DNA of 7,694 bases from NCBI GenBank assembly GCA_938003515.1, contig CALKYL010000076.1:1-7694 (forward strand), read 5' to 3'. Within the stretch, counting starts at the first letter, position 1. The number at the start of each line of letters is the position of its first letter. This document shows, piece by piece, positions 1-5,934 of this stretch. A program made the position numbers and the translations under genes. Source of the DNA: an uncultured bacterium (GTDB lineage Bacteria > Planctomycetota > UBA1135 > UBA2386). The notes under the pieces were generated by a model. It was not told the origin of the DNA. It did not search any database and was given only the letters and a program-made list of their open reading frames with translations.

Positions 1-1582
1 GACGGTGCTGGGACTCACGGCCTTCTGGCGATCACGTGACCCCGCGACGCCACCTCGGACGGACCCCGCCGCGAGAGTCGAAGGGGCGCCCGCAAGCGCC
101 GGCACGGCAGCCCTGCCCGCGTCGCGACGCACCGTGCCCGTGAAGGCCAGGGTCCGCTTCGAGACCGCTGCAGGCGCGCAGCTGGCGGCTGCGCCGGTCT
201 GGTTCTGGCGCGGCGACGAGCGGCCGCGGTGGACGCAGCGCGCGCGGCCCGGTCGCGCGATCGCCGGCATCGACCGCCAGCGCGACGTCGAACCCCCGCA
301 CGACTCGGCGCTCCACACCGACGCCGCCGGCACGATCGCGCTCCCCGAACTCCGCGAAGGCGAGGCCCCCGTCACGGCGGTGTCGGTGCGCTTCGCGCCC
401 GAACTCTGGTACTCGACCCCGCTGCCGGTCGAAGGACCGATCGTGCTTCCCGAGACCGCGGTCGTCACCGCGAGGATCGAGGGTGCGCCGACCGGCACCG
501 AGTGGGAGGTGCGGTTCTCGGCCGTGGTCGGTCCCGGCTGGGACTCGGCGCGCTGCGACGTGACGACGCGCTCCGGCGCCGGCGTCGTCTGGGTCGGCCA
601 GACCCGGCAGCGCGCCGGCTGCGATGATGTTCTCTCGTCGACGGTGCTGCGGGGCATGCTGGTCGAGGCCGATCGGGCCCTCGGCCACGGCTTCGAGGTC
701 GACGAAGCCGACGAGGTCGCCGCGGCGACGGCGCCGAACGAGTTCGTGTTCGCCGCCGCGGGTCCCGTGCCGCGGGTCGAGATCGCGGTGGTCGACGCGC
801 GCGGCCGGCGCGTCGACGTCGAGGGCTACGCGGTGCATCGCGGCTTCGGGCGTCCGCAGTGGCTCGAGCGCGGCCTCGCGGTCTTCGACAGCCATCGCCA
901 CGACGCGTACGGGAAGGTGCTGGTGCGCCTCGCCGACGGCCGTTGGTTCGAGCGCCCGGTGCACGTCGAGGCCGACGACCGCGTCGTTCGCCTCGCGTTG
1001 CCGCTCTCCGAAGCCGTGGAGCCGCTCCGGGTCGAGGTGCCGTCGGGGTTCGGCGAGGTGACCAGCGTGCGCCTCGAGGCGCGACCTTCCAATCCCTGGT
1101 GGGACCTCGGACGCTACGGCGACCACACCCACGGGTTCTCGGTGTGGGAGTGGGGGCGCGAGGACGGGGGAATCTGGATCGCCGGCGTGCCCGAGCACTG
1201 GAAGCAGTTCGCGCTGGGCACCGACGAAGCCCGTATCGGCCTCGTCAGGCGTGCCGCCGACCCCGCGCTCCGGGTCGATTGGCAGCCGGCCATGCCAGCG
1301 GTGACGATCGACGTCGCGGCCTACTTCGCCGACTGCGCGGCGCCGCCGCACGCCGTCGCGTCGCTCGAGGTCGAGCTGCCCTACGTGGTCGAGCGTGGCT
1401 ACGGCGAGAACGGGGCGGCCCAGTGGAAGCAGGTGGCGTGGCACCGCCGCGACCCCGATGCGCGCGTCGTGGTCGACGTGCCGGTGTGGCGCGACTTGCA
1501 GCTGCCGGCCGAGTTGCCCTGGCGCCTGCGCATCCTCGACTCGCAGGGCAGCCCGCTCGCCGAATACCGCCGCGTGCTCTGA
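1..1582 (+). CDS. Exported or membrane-anchored all-beta protein with internal repeats, 5'-truncated
   Basis: I do not recognise the family. The frame ends at a TGA (1580-1582) and is open to the left edge. A GTG at position 5 could be a start, but the first residues (TVLGLTAFWRSR) read like the end of a transmembrane helix followed by a basic stop-transfer patch and a Pro/Ala-rich linker, so I infer that the true start lies upstream. The visible part is 525 residues from that GTG. It is rich in Val, Trp, Arg and Asp with alternating beta-strand patterns, like stacked beta-sandwich or carboxypeptidase-regulatory-like domains. A motif RG-x-x-RP-x-W-x-x-R occurs at about residues 69-79 and again at 279-289, with a weaker RG...QW echo near 464-474, which suggests duplicated domains. 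The next gene converges on it 96 bp away. The coding frame is confident; no function can be assigned. Confidence 0.8.
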   Translation, partial: TVLGLTAFWRSRDPATPPRTDPAARVEGAPASAGTAALPASRRTVPVKARVRFETAAGAQLAAAPVWFWRGDERPRWTQRARPGRAIAGIDRQRDVEPPHDSALHTDAAGTIALPELREGEAPVTAVSVRFAPELWYSTPLPVEGPIVLPETAVVTARIEGAPTGTEWEVRFSAVVGPGWDSARCDVTTRSGAGVVWVGQTRQRAGCDDVLSSTVLRGMLVEADRALGHGFEVDEADEVAAATAPNEFVFAAAGPVPRVEIAVVDARGRRVDVEGYAVHRGFGRPQWLERGLAVFDSHRHDAYGKVLVRLADGRWFERPVHVEADDRVVRLALPLSEAVEPLRVEVPSGFGEVTSVRLEARPSNPWWDLGRYGDHTHGFSVWEWGREDGGIWIAGVPEHWKQFALGTDEARIGLVRRAADPALRVDWQPAMPAVTIDVAAYFADCAAPPHAVASLEVELPYVVERGYGENGAAQWKQVAWHRRDPDARVVVDVPVWRDLQLPAELPWRLRILDSQGSPLAEYRRVL

Positions 1583-1643
1583 CGCGGCGGCGGCGTCCGG
1601 ACCGAGGAACGCGAACGCGCCGGCGAGCGCGTGCTCAGCAAGA

Positions 1644-1678
1644 GAGCGACGGCCGCTCGCCGCGATGCACCGATCGCG
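1644..1678. terminator. Possible bidirectional terminator hairpins between convergent genes
   Basis: Two adjacent inverted repeats lie between the convergent stop codons. CGCGAT (1661-1666) pairs with ATCGCG (1673-1678) around a 6-nt loop and directly abuts the protease stop codon. GAGCG (1644-1648) pairs with CGCTC (1654-1658) around a 5-nt loop. Neither has a T-tract, so a classical intrinsic terminator is not proven; position and convergent gene order are the main support. Confidence 0.3.
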
Positions 1679-2608
1679 TCACTGGATGACGAAGGTCGTG
1701 ACCGGCGACGTGTCCTCGACGATCTCCGGCAACGCCGGGTCGAGCGACGCGACGGCGCTGTGCACGACGAAGCCGGAGAGCCACGGCAGGTTCGGCAGCG
1801 TCAGGCTCGCGGTCGCGCGGCCGTCGGCGGCGTAGGTGCCGGCGAAGCCGGGCAGGCCGAGGCTCCACTCGGTGACGACGTCGAAGCCGAGCTCGAAGAC
1901 CTTGAGCGGCCCGACGGCCACCGTCGCCGGCGCCCCGGTGACGGACAGCACCGCGAGGTAGTCCGCGCCCGGGTGGTAGACGTCGACGAACTCGAACGTC
2001 ATCGTGCCGCCGGGCGTGATGTTGCCGCCGACGACGACTTCGTTGGTCGCCGCGTTGCGGCGGTTGACCCACGCCAGCGCGAATGGCTCGCTCGAACCGA
2101 GGAACTGCTGGCTCTGCAGGCGCACCGTGTAGTCCCCGGTGAACGGCGGCACGAACTGCACGATCTCGAACGGGTTGAACTGGCTCGCCGAAGCGGCCAC
2201 CAGCGTGGTGCCGAACCACACCGTCATGTCGAGATCCATCTGCAGCACGCTGGTCGAGTAGCTCGAGTCGGCGAGCGAGAACCAGACGCCGCAGACCCGC
2301 GTCTCGTCGTTGGCGACCAGCGGGATCGTCACTTCGTGCACGCCCTGCACGAAGGACGCCGGGGTCAACGTCGTCGTGTAGAGCTGCCCCCGCACCAGCG
2401 CCGAGTGCGACGCGGCCGCGTTGATGTGGCCGGTTCCGTCGCGGTCGCTGAGCACCGCTGCGCCCTCGACGTTGTGGAACGCGCCGGCCATGAGCAGCGC
2501 CCGGACCGCCTCCGGCTGCGCCTCGAGCGCGCTGTCGGTCTGCGCCAGCAGCGCGGCGGTGCCGCACGTGACCGGCGAGGCGTAGGACGTGCCCGTGCCG
2601 ACGTTGCC
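1679..2608 (-). CDS. C-terminal part of the interrupted S8 protease (Ser motif plus beta-rich tail)
   Basis: This is the continuation of the protease frame after the second TAA. It opens with GNVGTGTSYASPV, the catalytic-serine motif, then the closing helix of the S8 domain (TCGTAALLAQTDSALEAQ), then beta-rich sequence including FTGDYTVRLQS, similar to a pre-peptidase C-terminal type jelly roll, and a last module (LGLPGFAGTYAADGRATASL ... VTTFVIQ). The first in-frame ATG is at 2489-2491, which lies after the serine, has no signal peptide and no suitably placed ribosome site; the nearest GGAGG is about 17 nt away. Independent translation to a useful product is therefore unlikely. An annotator might report 1679-2491 as a hypothetical protein. 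Confidence 0.45.
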   Translation of the reverse strand, partial: GNVGTGTSYASPVTCGTAALLAQTDSALEAQPEAVRALLMAGAFHNVEGAAVLSDRDGTGHINAAASHSALVRGQLYTTTLTPASFVQGVHEVTIPLVANDETRVCGVWFSLADSSYSTSVLQMDLDMTVWFGTTLVAASASQFNPFEIVQFVPPFTGDYTVRLQSQQFLGSSEPFALAWVNRRNAATNEVVVGGNITPGGTMTFEFVDVYHPGADYLAVLSVTGAPATVAVGPLKVFELGFDVVTEWSLGLPGFAGTYAADGRATASLTLPNLPWLSGFVVHSAVASLDPALPEIVEDTSPVTTFVIQ

Positions 2609-2617
2609 TTAGCGTTA
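2609..2617 (-). other. Double in-frame stop (TAA CGC TAA) inside the protease catalytic domain
   Basis: On the minus strand the codons read GCC TAA CGC TAA GGC. They separate ...GYDPDA from GNVGTGTSYASPV. From the first TAA to the final TGA is exactly 312 codons, so no frameshift is involved. Dropping the nine bases would join DPDA directly to GNVGTG, giving a plausible subtilase sequence. The stops sit in a small T/A-rich island in an otherwise very GC-rich gene. Confidence 0.9.
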
Positions 2618-3844
2618 GGCGTCGGGATCGTAACCGGTATTGCCGGTGCCGCAGGCGGCGACCTCCGGCTTGTCGTGTCCCTCGATCGGATTCACCCAGC
2701 TGGACGACGACGCCATCGTGTCGTCGTTCCAGTCGTGGTTGTTCTGGTCGACGGCGTTGCCGGACGACGTCATGTTGTAGCCGCAGCCCGGCGTCGTGAC
2801 CTTGCCGTCGCCGTTGCCCTGGTTGCCGCAGGACTTGAACATCATCACGGCGAAGTGGCGGATGATGTAGTCGAAGTAGCGGTCCAGGAACCGGATCTCG
2901 CCCTTCTGCCCGTTCCACCACGAGCAGTTGCCGAAGCTGATGCCCTGGTTCATGCCCCACGCCCACGCCTGCGGCGCGACGCTGTCACCGGCGCCGCCGT
3001 AGCTGTACAGCTGGGTCAGGCCCGGCGCCGCCCCGGTGTTCGGGAAGTGGGCGCTGCAGACGATGCCCGCGACCGCGGTGGCGTGCGACGCGACGTTGGT
3101 CGACGAGCCCTCGATCACCGGCGGCAGATAGGGGTTGTTCGGCGAGACCGCGGCGGTGTCGTTGATCAGGACCTTGACGCCCGCGCCGTCGTAGCCGCGC
3201 CGATGGACCACGTCCGTGCGCGCGGTCTTGCTCGCCCAGTCGTTCCACATCGGCGACCCCTCGGGCTCCCACGTCGGCGAGGACCAGTACGCGAGGTCGA
3301 CGTCCTCGCGCAGGGCCAGCGCACGCACCTGTTCGGCGGTCCCTCGCACGAACACGATCGGCGTGATCGTGTCGACGTGCACGACCGCCGCGCCGACGGC
3401 GCGAGCGGCCGCCGCGAACGCCGCGTTGCCGGGCTCGACGAACTGCTGCGCCGTCGCCAGCGCGAGGCGTCGGGCGTCCTCGGCGGCCATCCCGGCGGCG
3501 CGACCCGAGTCGATCGTCGAGCGCAGGTCGGGCATCGCCGCCGGCGCGACCAGCCAGAAGGCGACTTCGTGCGGACCGCCGAGCGCGAGCTTCTCGATCA
3601 GCAGCGAGTCGAGCTTGCCGTTCGCCGCGTCGCGCGCGCCGATCGCGAGCTGCTTCACCAGCACCGGATCGACGAGCCGGCCGCTGCCGTCGCGCGTGAC
3701 CCGCTCGATGCGGCCGGTCGCCCGGTCGAGGATCCGTTCCTCGCGTAGCGTCGAGCCGCTCCCCGGCATCGCGACTTCGGTTCGGGACAGGACCTCCTGG
3801 CCCTGCGGCAGGGCGATGGTTGCGAGGGATATCAGTGCGAGCAT
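2615..3844 (-). CDS. N-terminal part of the interrupted S8 protease (lacks the catalytic Ser)
   Basis: This is the part translatable from the ATG at 3844 to the first TAA (2615-2617): 409 residues holding the signal peptide, propeptide and the Asp, His and Asn motifs of a subtilase, ending GNTGYDPDA. The protein stops about 10 residues before the expected catalytic serine, so it would be inactive if it is stable at all. An automatic annotator would probably call this S8 family serine peptidase without noting the missing residue. The frame could be extended to a GTG at 3943, but the added residues look like untranslated leader. A product might still be exported and fold partly; there is no evidence that it has a role of its own. 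Confidence 0.55.
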   Translation of the reverse strand: MLALISLATIALPQGQEVLSRTEVAMPGSGSTLREERILDRATGRIERVTRDGSGRLVDPVLVKQLAIGARDAANGKLDSLLIEKLALGGPHEVAFWLVAPAAMPDLRSTIDSGRAAGMAAEDARRLALATAQQFVEPGNAAFAAAARAVGAAVVHVDTITPIVFVRGTAEQVRALALREDVDLAYWSSPTWEPEGSPMWNDWASKTARTDVVHRRGYDGAGVKVLINDTAAVSPNNPYLPPVIEGSSTNVASHATAVAGIVCSAHFPNTGAAPGLTQLYSYGGAGDSVAPQAWAWGMNQGISFGNCSWWNGQKGEIRFLDRYFDYIIRHFAVMMFKSCGNQGNGDGKVTTPGCGYNMTSSGNAVDQNNHDWNDDTMASSSSWVNPIEGHDKPEVAACGTGNTGYDPDA

Positions 3845-4010
3845 GGGATTCGTTGCGGGCAGGAGCGGAGAGCATAGCCCGCTGCCGGAGCCGATGCCGG
3901 CGGTCTCGCGGCCGCTCCGGCCTGGTTCGGCGTCCGGCCGCACACGGCGTGCGCATCAGCCACCGACGGGCGCGCGCTCCCGACTGCGCGGCGGATGCGG
4001 AACCGAGGCC

Positions 4011-4053
4011 GCGATCCGGTCGATGCGTCGCAGCGCCTCGATCGTCGGATCGC
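4011..4053. repeat. Inverted repeat GCGATCCG ... CGGATCGC
   Basis: Eight-base arms at 4011-4018 and 4046-4053 are perfectly complementary with 27 bp between them, and the inner sequence can add a short GCG/CGC stem. It could be a cruciform, a second operator or a chance match in GC-rich DNA; nothing decides between these. Confidence 0.3.
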
Positions 4054-4084
4054 AGACCCGGGCTCGCCGACCGCGCTGGCCGCG

Positions 4085-4100
4085 GCGATGTCCACATCGC
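4085..4100. promoter_or_regulatory. Operator-like dyad GCGATGTCCACATCGC
   Basis: This is a perfect 7-bp inverted repeat with a 2-bp spacer (GCGATGT-CC-ACATCGC). Its centre lies within about 4 bp of the midpoint between the divergent start codons at 3844 and 4333. The shape suits binding by a dimeric helix-turn-helix regulator acting on both genes. No regulator gene is present in the window, and one such repeat by chance in a region this size is quite possible, so this is only a candidate. Confidence 0.3.
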
Positions 4101-4283
4101 ACGAGGACGGCCGCTGGCCGCCGCCTGCGGGGATGCGACGCCGCCCGGGTGTCGGCCGCTGGCACCCCGGGCCACGACCCGCGCAGCGCCCGCTGCCATC
4201 GCACCCACCAGCTCCCGGTGTGGTTCCGACGCGAACGCCGCTGTGCTGTGTGGGGACCGCGGGGTCGCCTCCTCGCTCCGGCA

Positions 4284-4346
4284 CCCCTGTCCCGCATCCC
4301 CCGTTCCCAAGCCCGCACCCCGCCGCCAGCCCATGCCCCCCATCCC
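4284..4346 (-). other. G-run tract (G-quadruplex candidate) on the minus strand across the propeller gene start
   Basis: Nine runs of three or more C on the plus strand (at 4284, 4291, 4298, 4306, 4312, 4318, 4330, 4336 and 4344) are separated mostly by 2-4 nt. The minus strand therefore carries closely spaced G-runs meeting the usual G-quadruplex pattern several times over. The tract covers the leader and the first codons of the propeller gene, so the mRNA leader is C-rich and has no Shine-Dalgarno. Confidence 0.5.
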
Positions 4347-5532
4347 GCTCCCATTCCTCGGACTGCTGCTCGCCTCGTCGGCGCTCGCGCAGACCGTCTT
4401 TCCGCCCTTCAACAGCACCTACCAGATCGTCAACCTGGGTGCGGTGCCCGGGATCCCGGGCTACGGCGGCACCGCGTTCCTGCCTGGCAACCCCAATGTG
4501 CTGGTGGTCGCGCCCTACCCGGCGACGACGATCGTCGCGCTCCCGCTCGTGCGCGACGCGCAGGGCTACATCACCGGATTCGGCACGACGACGCCGGTTG
4601 CCACCGTCGGCGGCACGGACGGCGGGCTCGCGTACGGCCCGAACGGCGTGCTGTTCGCGACCTGGTACGGCCCGAACCGCCTGAGCCAGATCAAGCCCGG
4701 CAGTACGGCCGCCGACCGCGTCGACGACCTGGACCCGCTCGGGGTCTGGTCGACGGTCGGCACCTGCGCCTTCGTGCCGGCCGGTTTTCCGGGCGCCGGC
4801 CGCTGCAAGGTCATCAGCTACACCGCCAGCACCGTGCACGATCTGCCGCTGACCCCGGACGGCAACGGCACCTTCGCACCCGGCCCGGCCGGACCCGGCG
4901 TCCCGGTGGCCGGTTACCCCGAGGGCATGGCCTACGTGCCGCTGGCGGCGCCGTTGCTCGGCGGCAAGCTGCTGATCGCCGAGTGGAGCGCCGGCAACCT
5001 CGCCGCCTACGACATCGATGCCATCGGCAACCCGCTGCCGGCGTCGCGCGTGCTGGTCGCCGGCGGCGCGTTCGGCATCGGCGGCGGCGCGGTGGACCCG
5101 GTCAGCGGCGACATCGTGTTCCTCAGCAGCTCGCGAATGCTGCTGCTGCGCAACGGCGCGGCGTGCGGCACCTACACGAGCTACGGCCCCGCGTCGCCAG
5201 GCGCGCTCGCCACGCCGACGATCAGCGGCGCAGGCTGCGCACGCATCGGTCAGACGATCACGCTGACGACGACCGGCCCGAACAACGGCATCGGCGTGCT
5301 CGCGACCGGCTACCAGACCAACCTGCCGTTCCTCAACCTGACCGTGCTGCAGAGCCTCAGCGCGATCGTGGTCAGCATCCTCGACGGGACGGGGCAGGGT
5401 GCGCTGTCGCTGCCGATCCCGGTCAGTCCGACGCTCGGCAACAGCCATGTGTACTTCCAGGCGGCCTATTTCGACGCGTCGACGAGTTCGGGGCTGAGCG
5501 CGAGTGCGGGGCTGGACGTCCTGATCCGCTGA
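4333..5532 (+). CDS. Secreted beta-propeller-like protein with C-terminal beta module
   Basis: This encodes 399 residues from the ATG at 4333. I chose that start because a clear signal peptide follows at once (hydrophobic core FLGLLLASSALAQ, likely cut after Ala19); the same frame is open upstream to 3820 but that part lacks protein-like character. Residues 30-280 hold five repeats marked by a G-x-A-x-x-P type motif (GTAFLP 46, GLAYGP 98, TCAFVP 144, GMAYVP 198, GGAVDP 251) spaced about 46-54 residues, as in NHL or SMP-30-like propellers. The stretch PEGMAYVP ... LLIAEWSAGNLAAYDID recalls, from memory, a family common among PEP-CTERM exported proteins, but no PEP-CTERM tail is present. Residues about 300-399 (from GAGCARIGQTITL to SAGLDVLIR) form a separate beta-rich module. 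The role is unknown, plausibly extracellular or cell-surface. The leader has no Shine-Dalgarno. Confidence 0.88.
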   Translation: MPPIPLPFLGLLLASSALAQTVFPPFNSTYQIVNLGAVPGIPGYGGTAFLPGNPNVLVVAPYPATTIVALPLVRDAQGYITGFGTTTPVATVGGTDGGLAYGPNGVLFATWYGPNRLSQIKPGSTAADRVDDLDPLGVWSTVGTCAFVPAGFPGAGRCKVISYTASTVHDLPLTPDGNGTFAPGPAGPGVPVAGYPEGMAYVPLAAPLLGGKLLIAEWSAGNLAAYDIDAIGNPLPASRVLVAGGAFGIGGGAVDPVSGDIVFLSSSRMLLLRNGAACGTYTSYGPASPGALATPTISGAGCARIGQTITLTTTGPNNGIGVLATGYQTNLPFLNLTVLQSLSAIVVSILDGTGQGALSLPIPVSPTLGNSHVYFQAAYFDASTSSGLSASAGLDVLIR

Positions 5533-5934
5533 CGCCTGCAGGTAGTGCCTGCACTTCACGCAGCGCTGCAACCGCATCACCCGACGGCGCCCGGCAGGCG
5601 CCTCCACTGAGCCCGGCGCCGGGCCCCGCGCCCGCGGCAGCGTCGAAACGAGTGGCCAGGAACGCGCCATCCGAAGCGTGGGGAGCAGCGCGCGCGCCCG
5701 GTCGACACGCCGTCGAGCGCAGACCCCTCCCGCGCCCGCACGGCCACCCGACGCCGAGCCGCTGCTGGTCCGCCGCCGGACGCGGCCGGGCCCAGCCGCA
5801 CGGCACGGCAACCCGGGCAGCACACCGGGCGCAGGCCTCGCAGGCGACGGACGCGGCGGTTTCTCGCGACACACGCGTCGGCGCTCGTCATTCAGGGCCC
5901 TACCGACAACGCCAGACTCGAGGCCGAGACCGCC
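5533..5934. other. Intergenic region, no gene seen
   Basis: These 402 bp separate two genes of the same direction. Apart from the hairpins near its left end I see no RNA gene, repeat array or credible coding frame; translations on both strands are Arg/Ala/Gly-rich and lack any domain or signal. It presumably carries the promoter of the downstream gene, but no clear promoter motif was found. Confidence 0.55.
5537..5624. terminator. Cluster of three GC-rich hairpins downstream of the propeller gene
   Basis: Three inverted repeats follow the TGA at 5530-5532. TGCAGG (5537-5542) pairs with CCTGCA (5548-5553) around TAGTG. GGCGCC (5586-5591) and GGCGCC (5597-5602) flank CGGCA. A perfect 14-bp palindrome GCCCGGCGCCGGGC lies at 5611-5624. 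No U-tract follows, so termination is inferred from position only; GC-rich DNA produces such stems readily. Confidence 0.3.

Larger units (their letters stand above)
1679..3844 (-). pseudogene. Secreted subtilisin-like (S8) serine protease gene interrupted by two in-frame TAA codons
   Basis: Read as one frame, this encodes a 721-codon secreted subtilase. I chose the ATG at 3842-3844 because it begins a signal peptide (MLALISLATIALPQGQ); a GTG at 3943 in the same frame would bury that segment behind 33 residues. There is no evident Shine-Dalgarno. Domains in order from this ATG: signal peptide about 1-16; an I9-like propeptide about 92-189 (ending TPIVFVRGTAEQVRALALRE); the S8 domain with catalytic Asp229 (VLINDTA, codon 3158-3160), His254 (SHATAVAGIV, codon 3083-3085), oxyanion Asn341 (SCGNQGN), then stop codons at 410 and 412, and catalytic Ser420 (GTSYASPV, codon 2585-2587); then a beta-rich C-terminal region to the TGA at 1679-1681. 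Frame and family features match on both sides of the stops, so this is one gene, not two. Several cysteines suggest disulfides in an exported protein. As written, no active protease can be made. It is divergent from the propeller gene and convergent with gene 1. Confidence 0.85.
3845..4332. other. Divergent intergenic region with dyads, no gene seen
   Basis: This 488-bp stretch separates the divergent starts of the protease and propeller genes and should hold both promoters. Open frames cross it on both strands, but their translations are Arg/Pro/Ala-rich without domain or signal character, so I call none. I could not identify a convincing -35/-10 pair. Visible structure includes a 16-bp dyad at 4085-4100, an inverted repeat at 4011-4018/4046-4053, an 11-bp direct repeat (CGGCCGCTGGC at 4108-4118 and 4153-4163), an imperfect hairpin at 4144-4171 (CCCGGGTG with CACCCCGGG), and a C-rich tract from 4284 into the start codon at 4333. 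Confidence 0.6.

Noticed and set aside
2609..2617. Selenocysteine or pyrrolysine insertion at the internal stops
   Set aside because: Both codons are TAA, whereas those amino acids use TGA and TAG, and two stops lie one codon apart.
1635..2966. A minus-strand frame open across the protease stop codons, as possible evidence of a frameshift bypass
   Set aside because: Its translation is Arg/Gln/His-rich shadow sequence. Real protease sequence stays in one frame on both sides of the stops, so no frameshift is needed.
1631..3748. A 705-residue plus-strand open frame opposite the protease
   Set aside because: Its translation is dominated by Arg, Val, Asp and His with no domain or signal. It is the antisense shadow of the protease frame in GC-rich DNA, while the minus strand shows clear S8 motifs.
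3845..3943. GTG at 3943 as the protease start
   Set aside because: It would place a signal peptide 33 residues inside the protein; the ATG at 3844 puts it at the N-terminus.
3939..3953. Short hairpin CGCAC-ACGGC-GTGCG upstream of the protease
   Set aside because: A 5-bp stem is too common in sequence of this composition to call a regulatory site.
5533..5934. A tRNA, small RNA gene or CRISPR array in the intergenic region
   Set aside because: No cloverleaf, CCA end, regular repeat-spacer pattern or conserved RNA motif could be seen.
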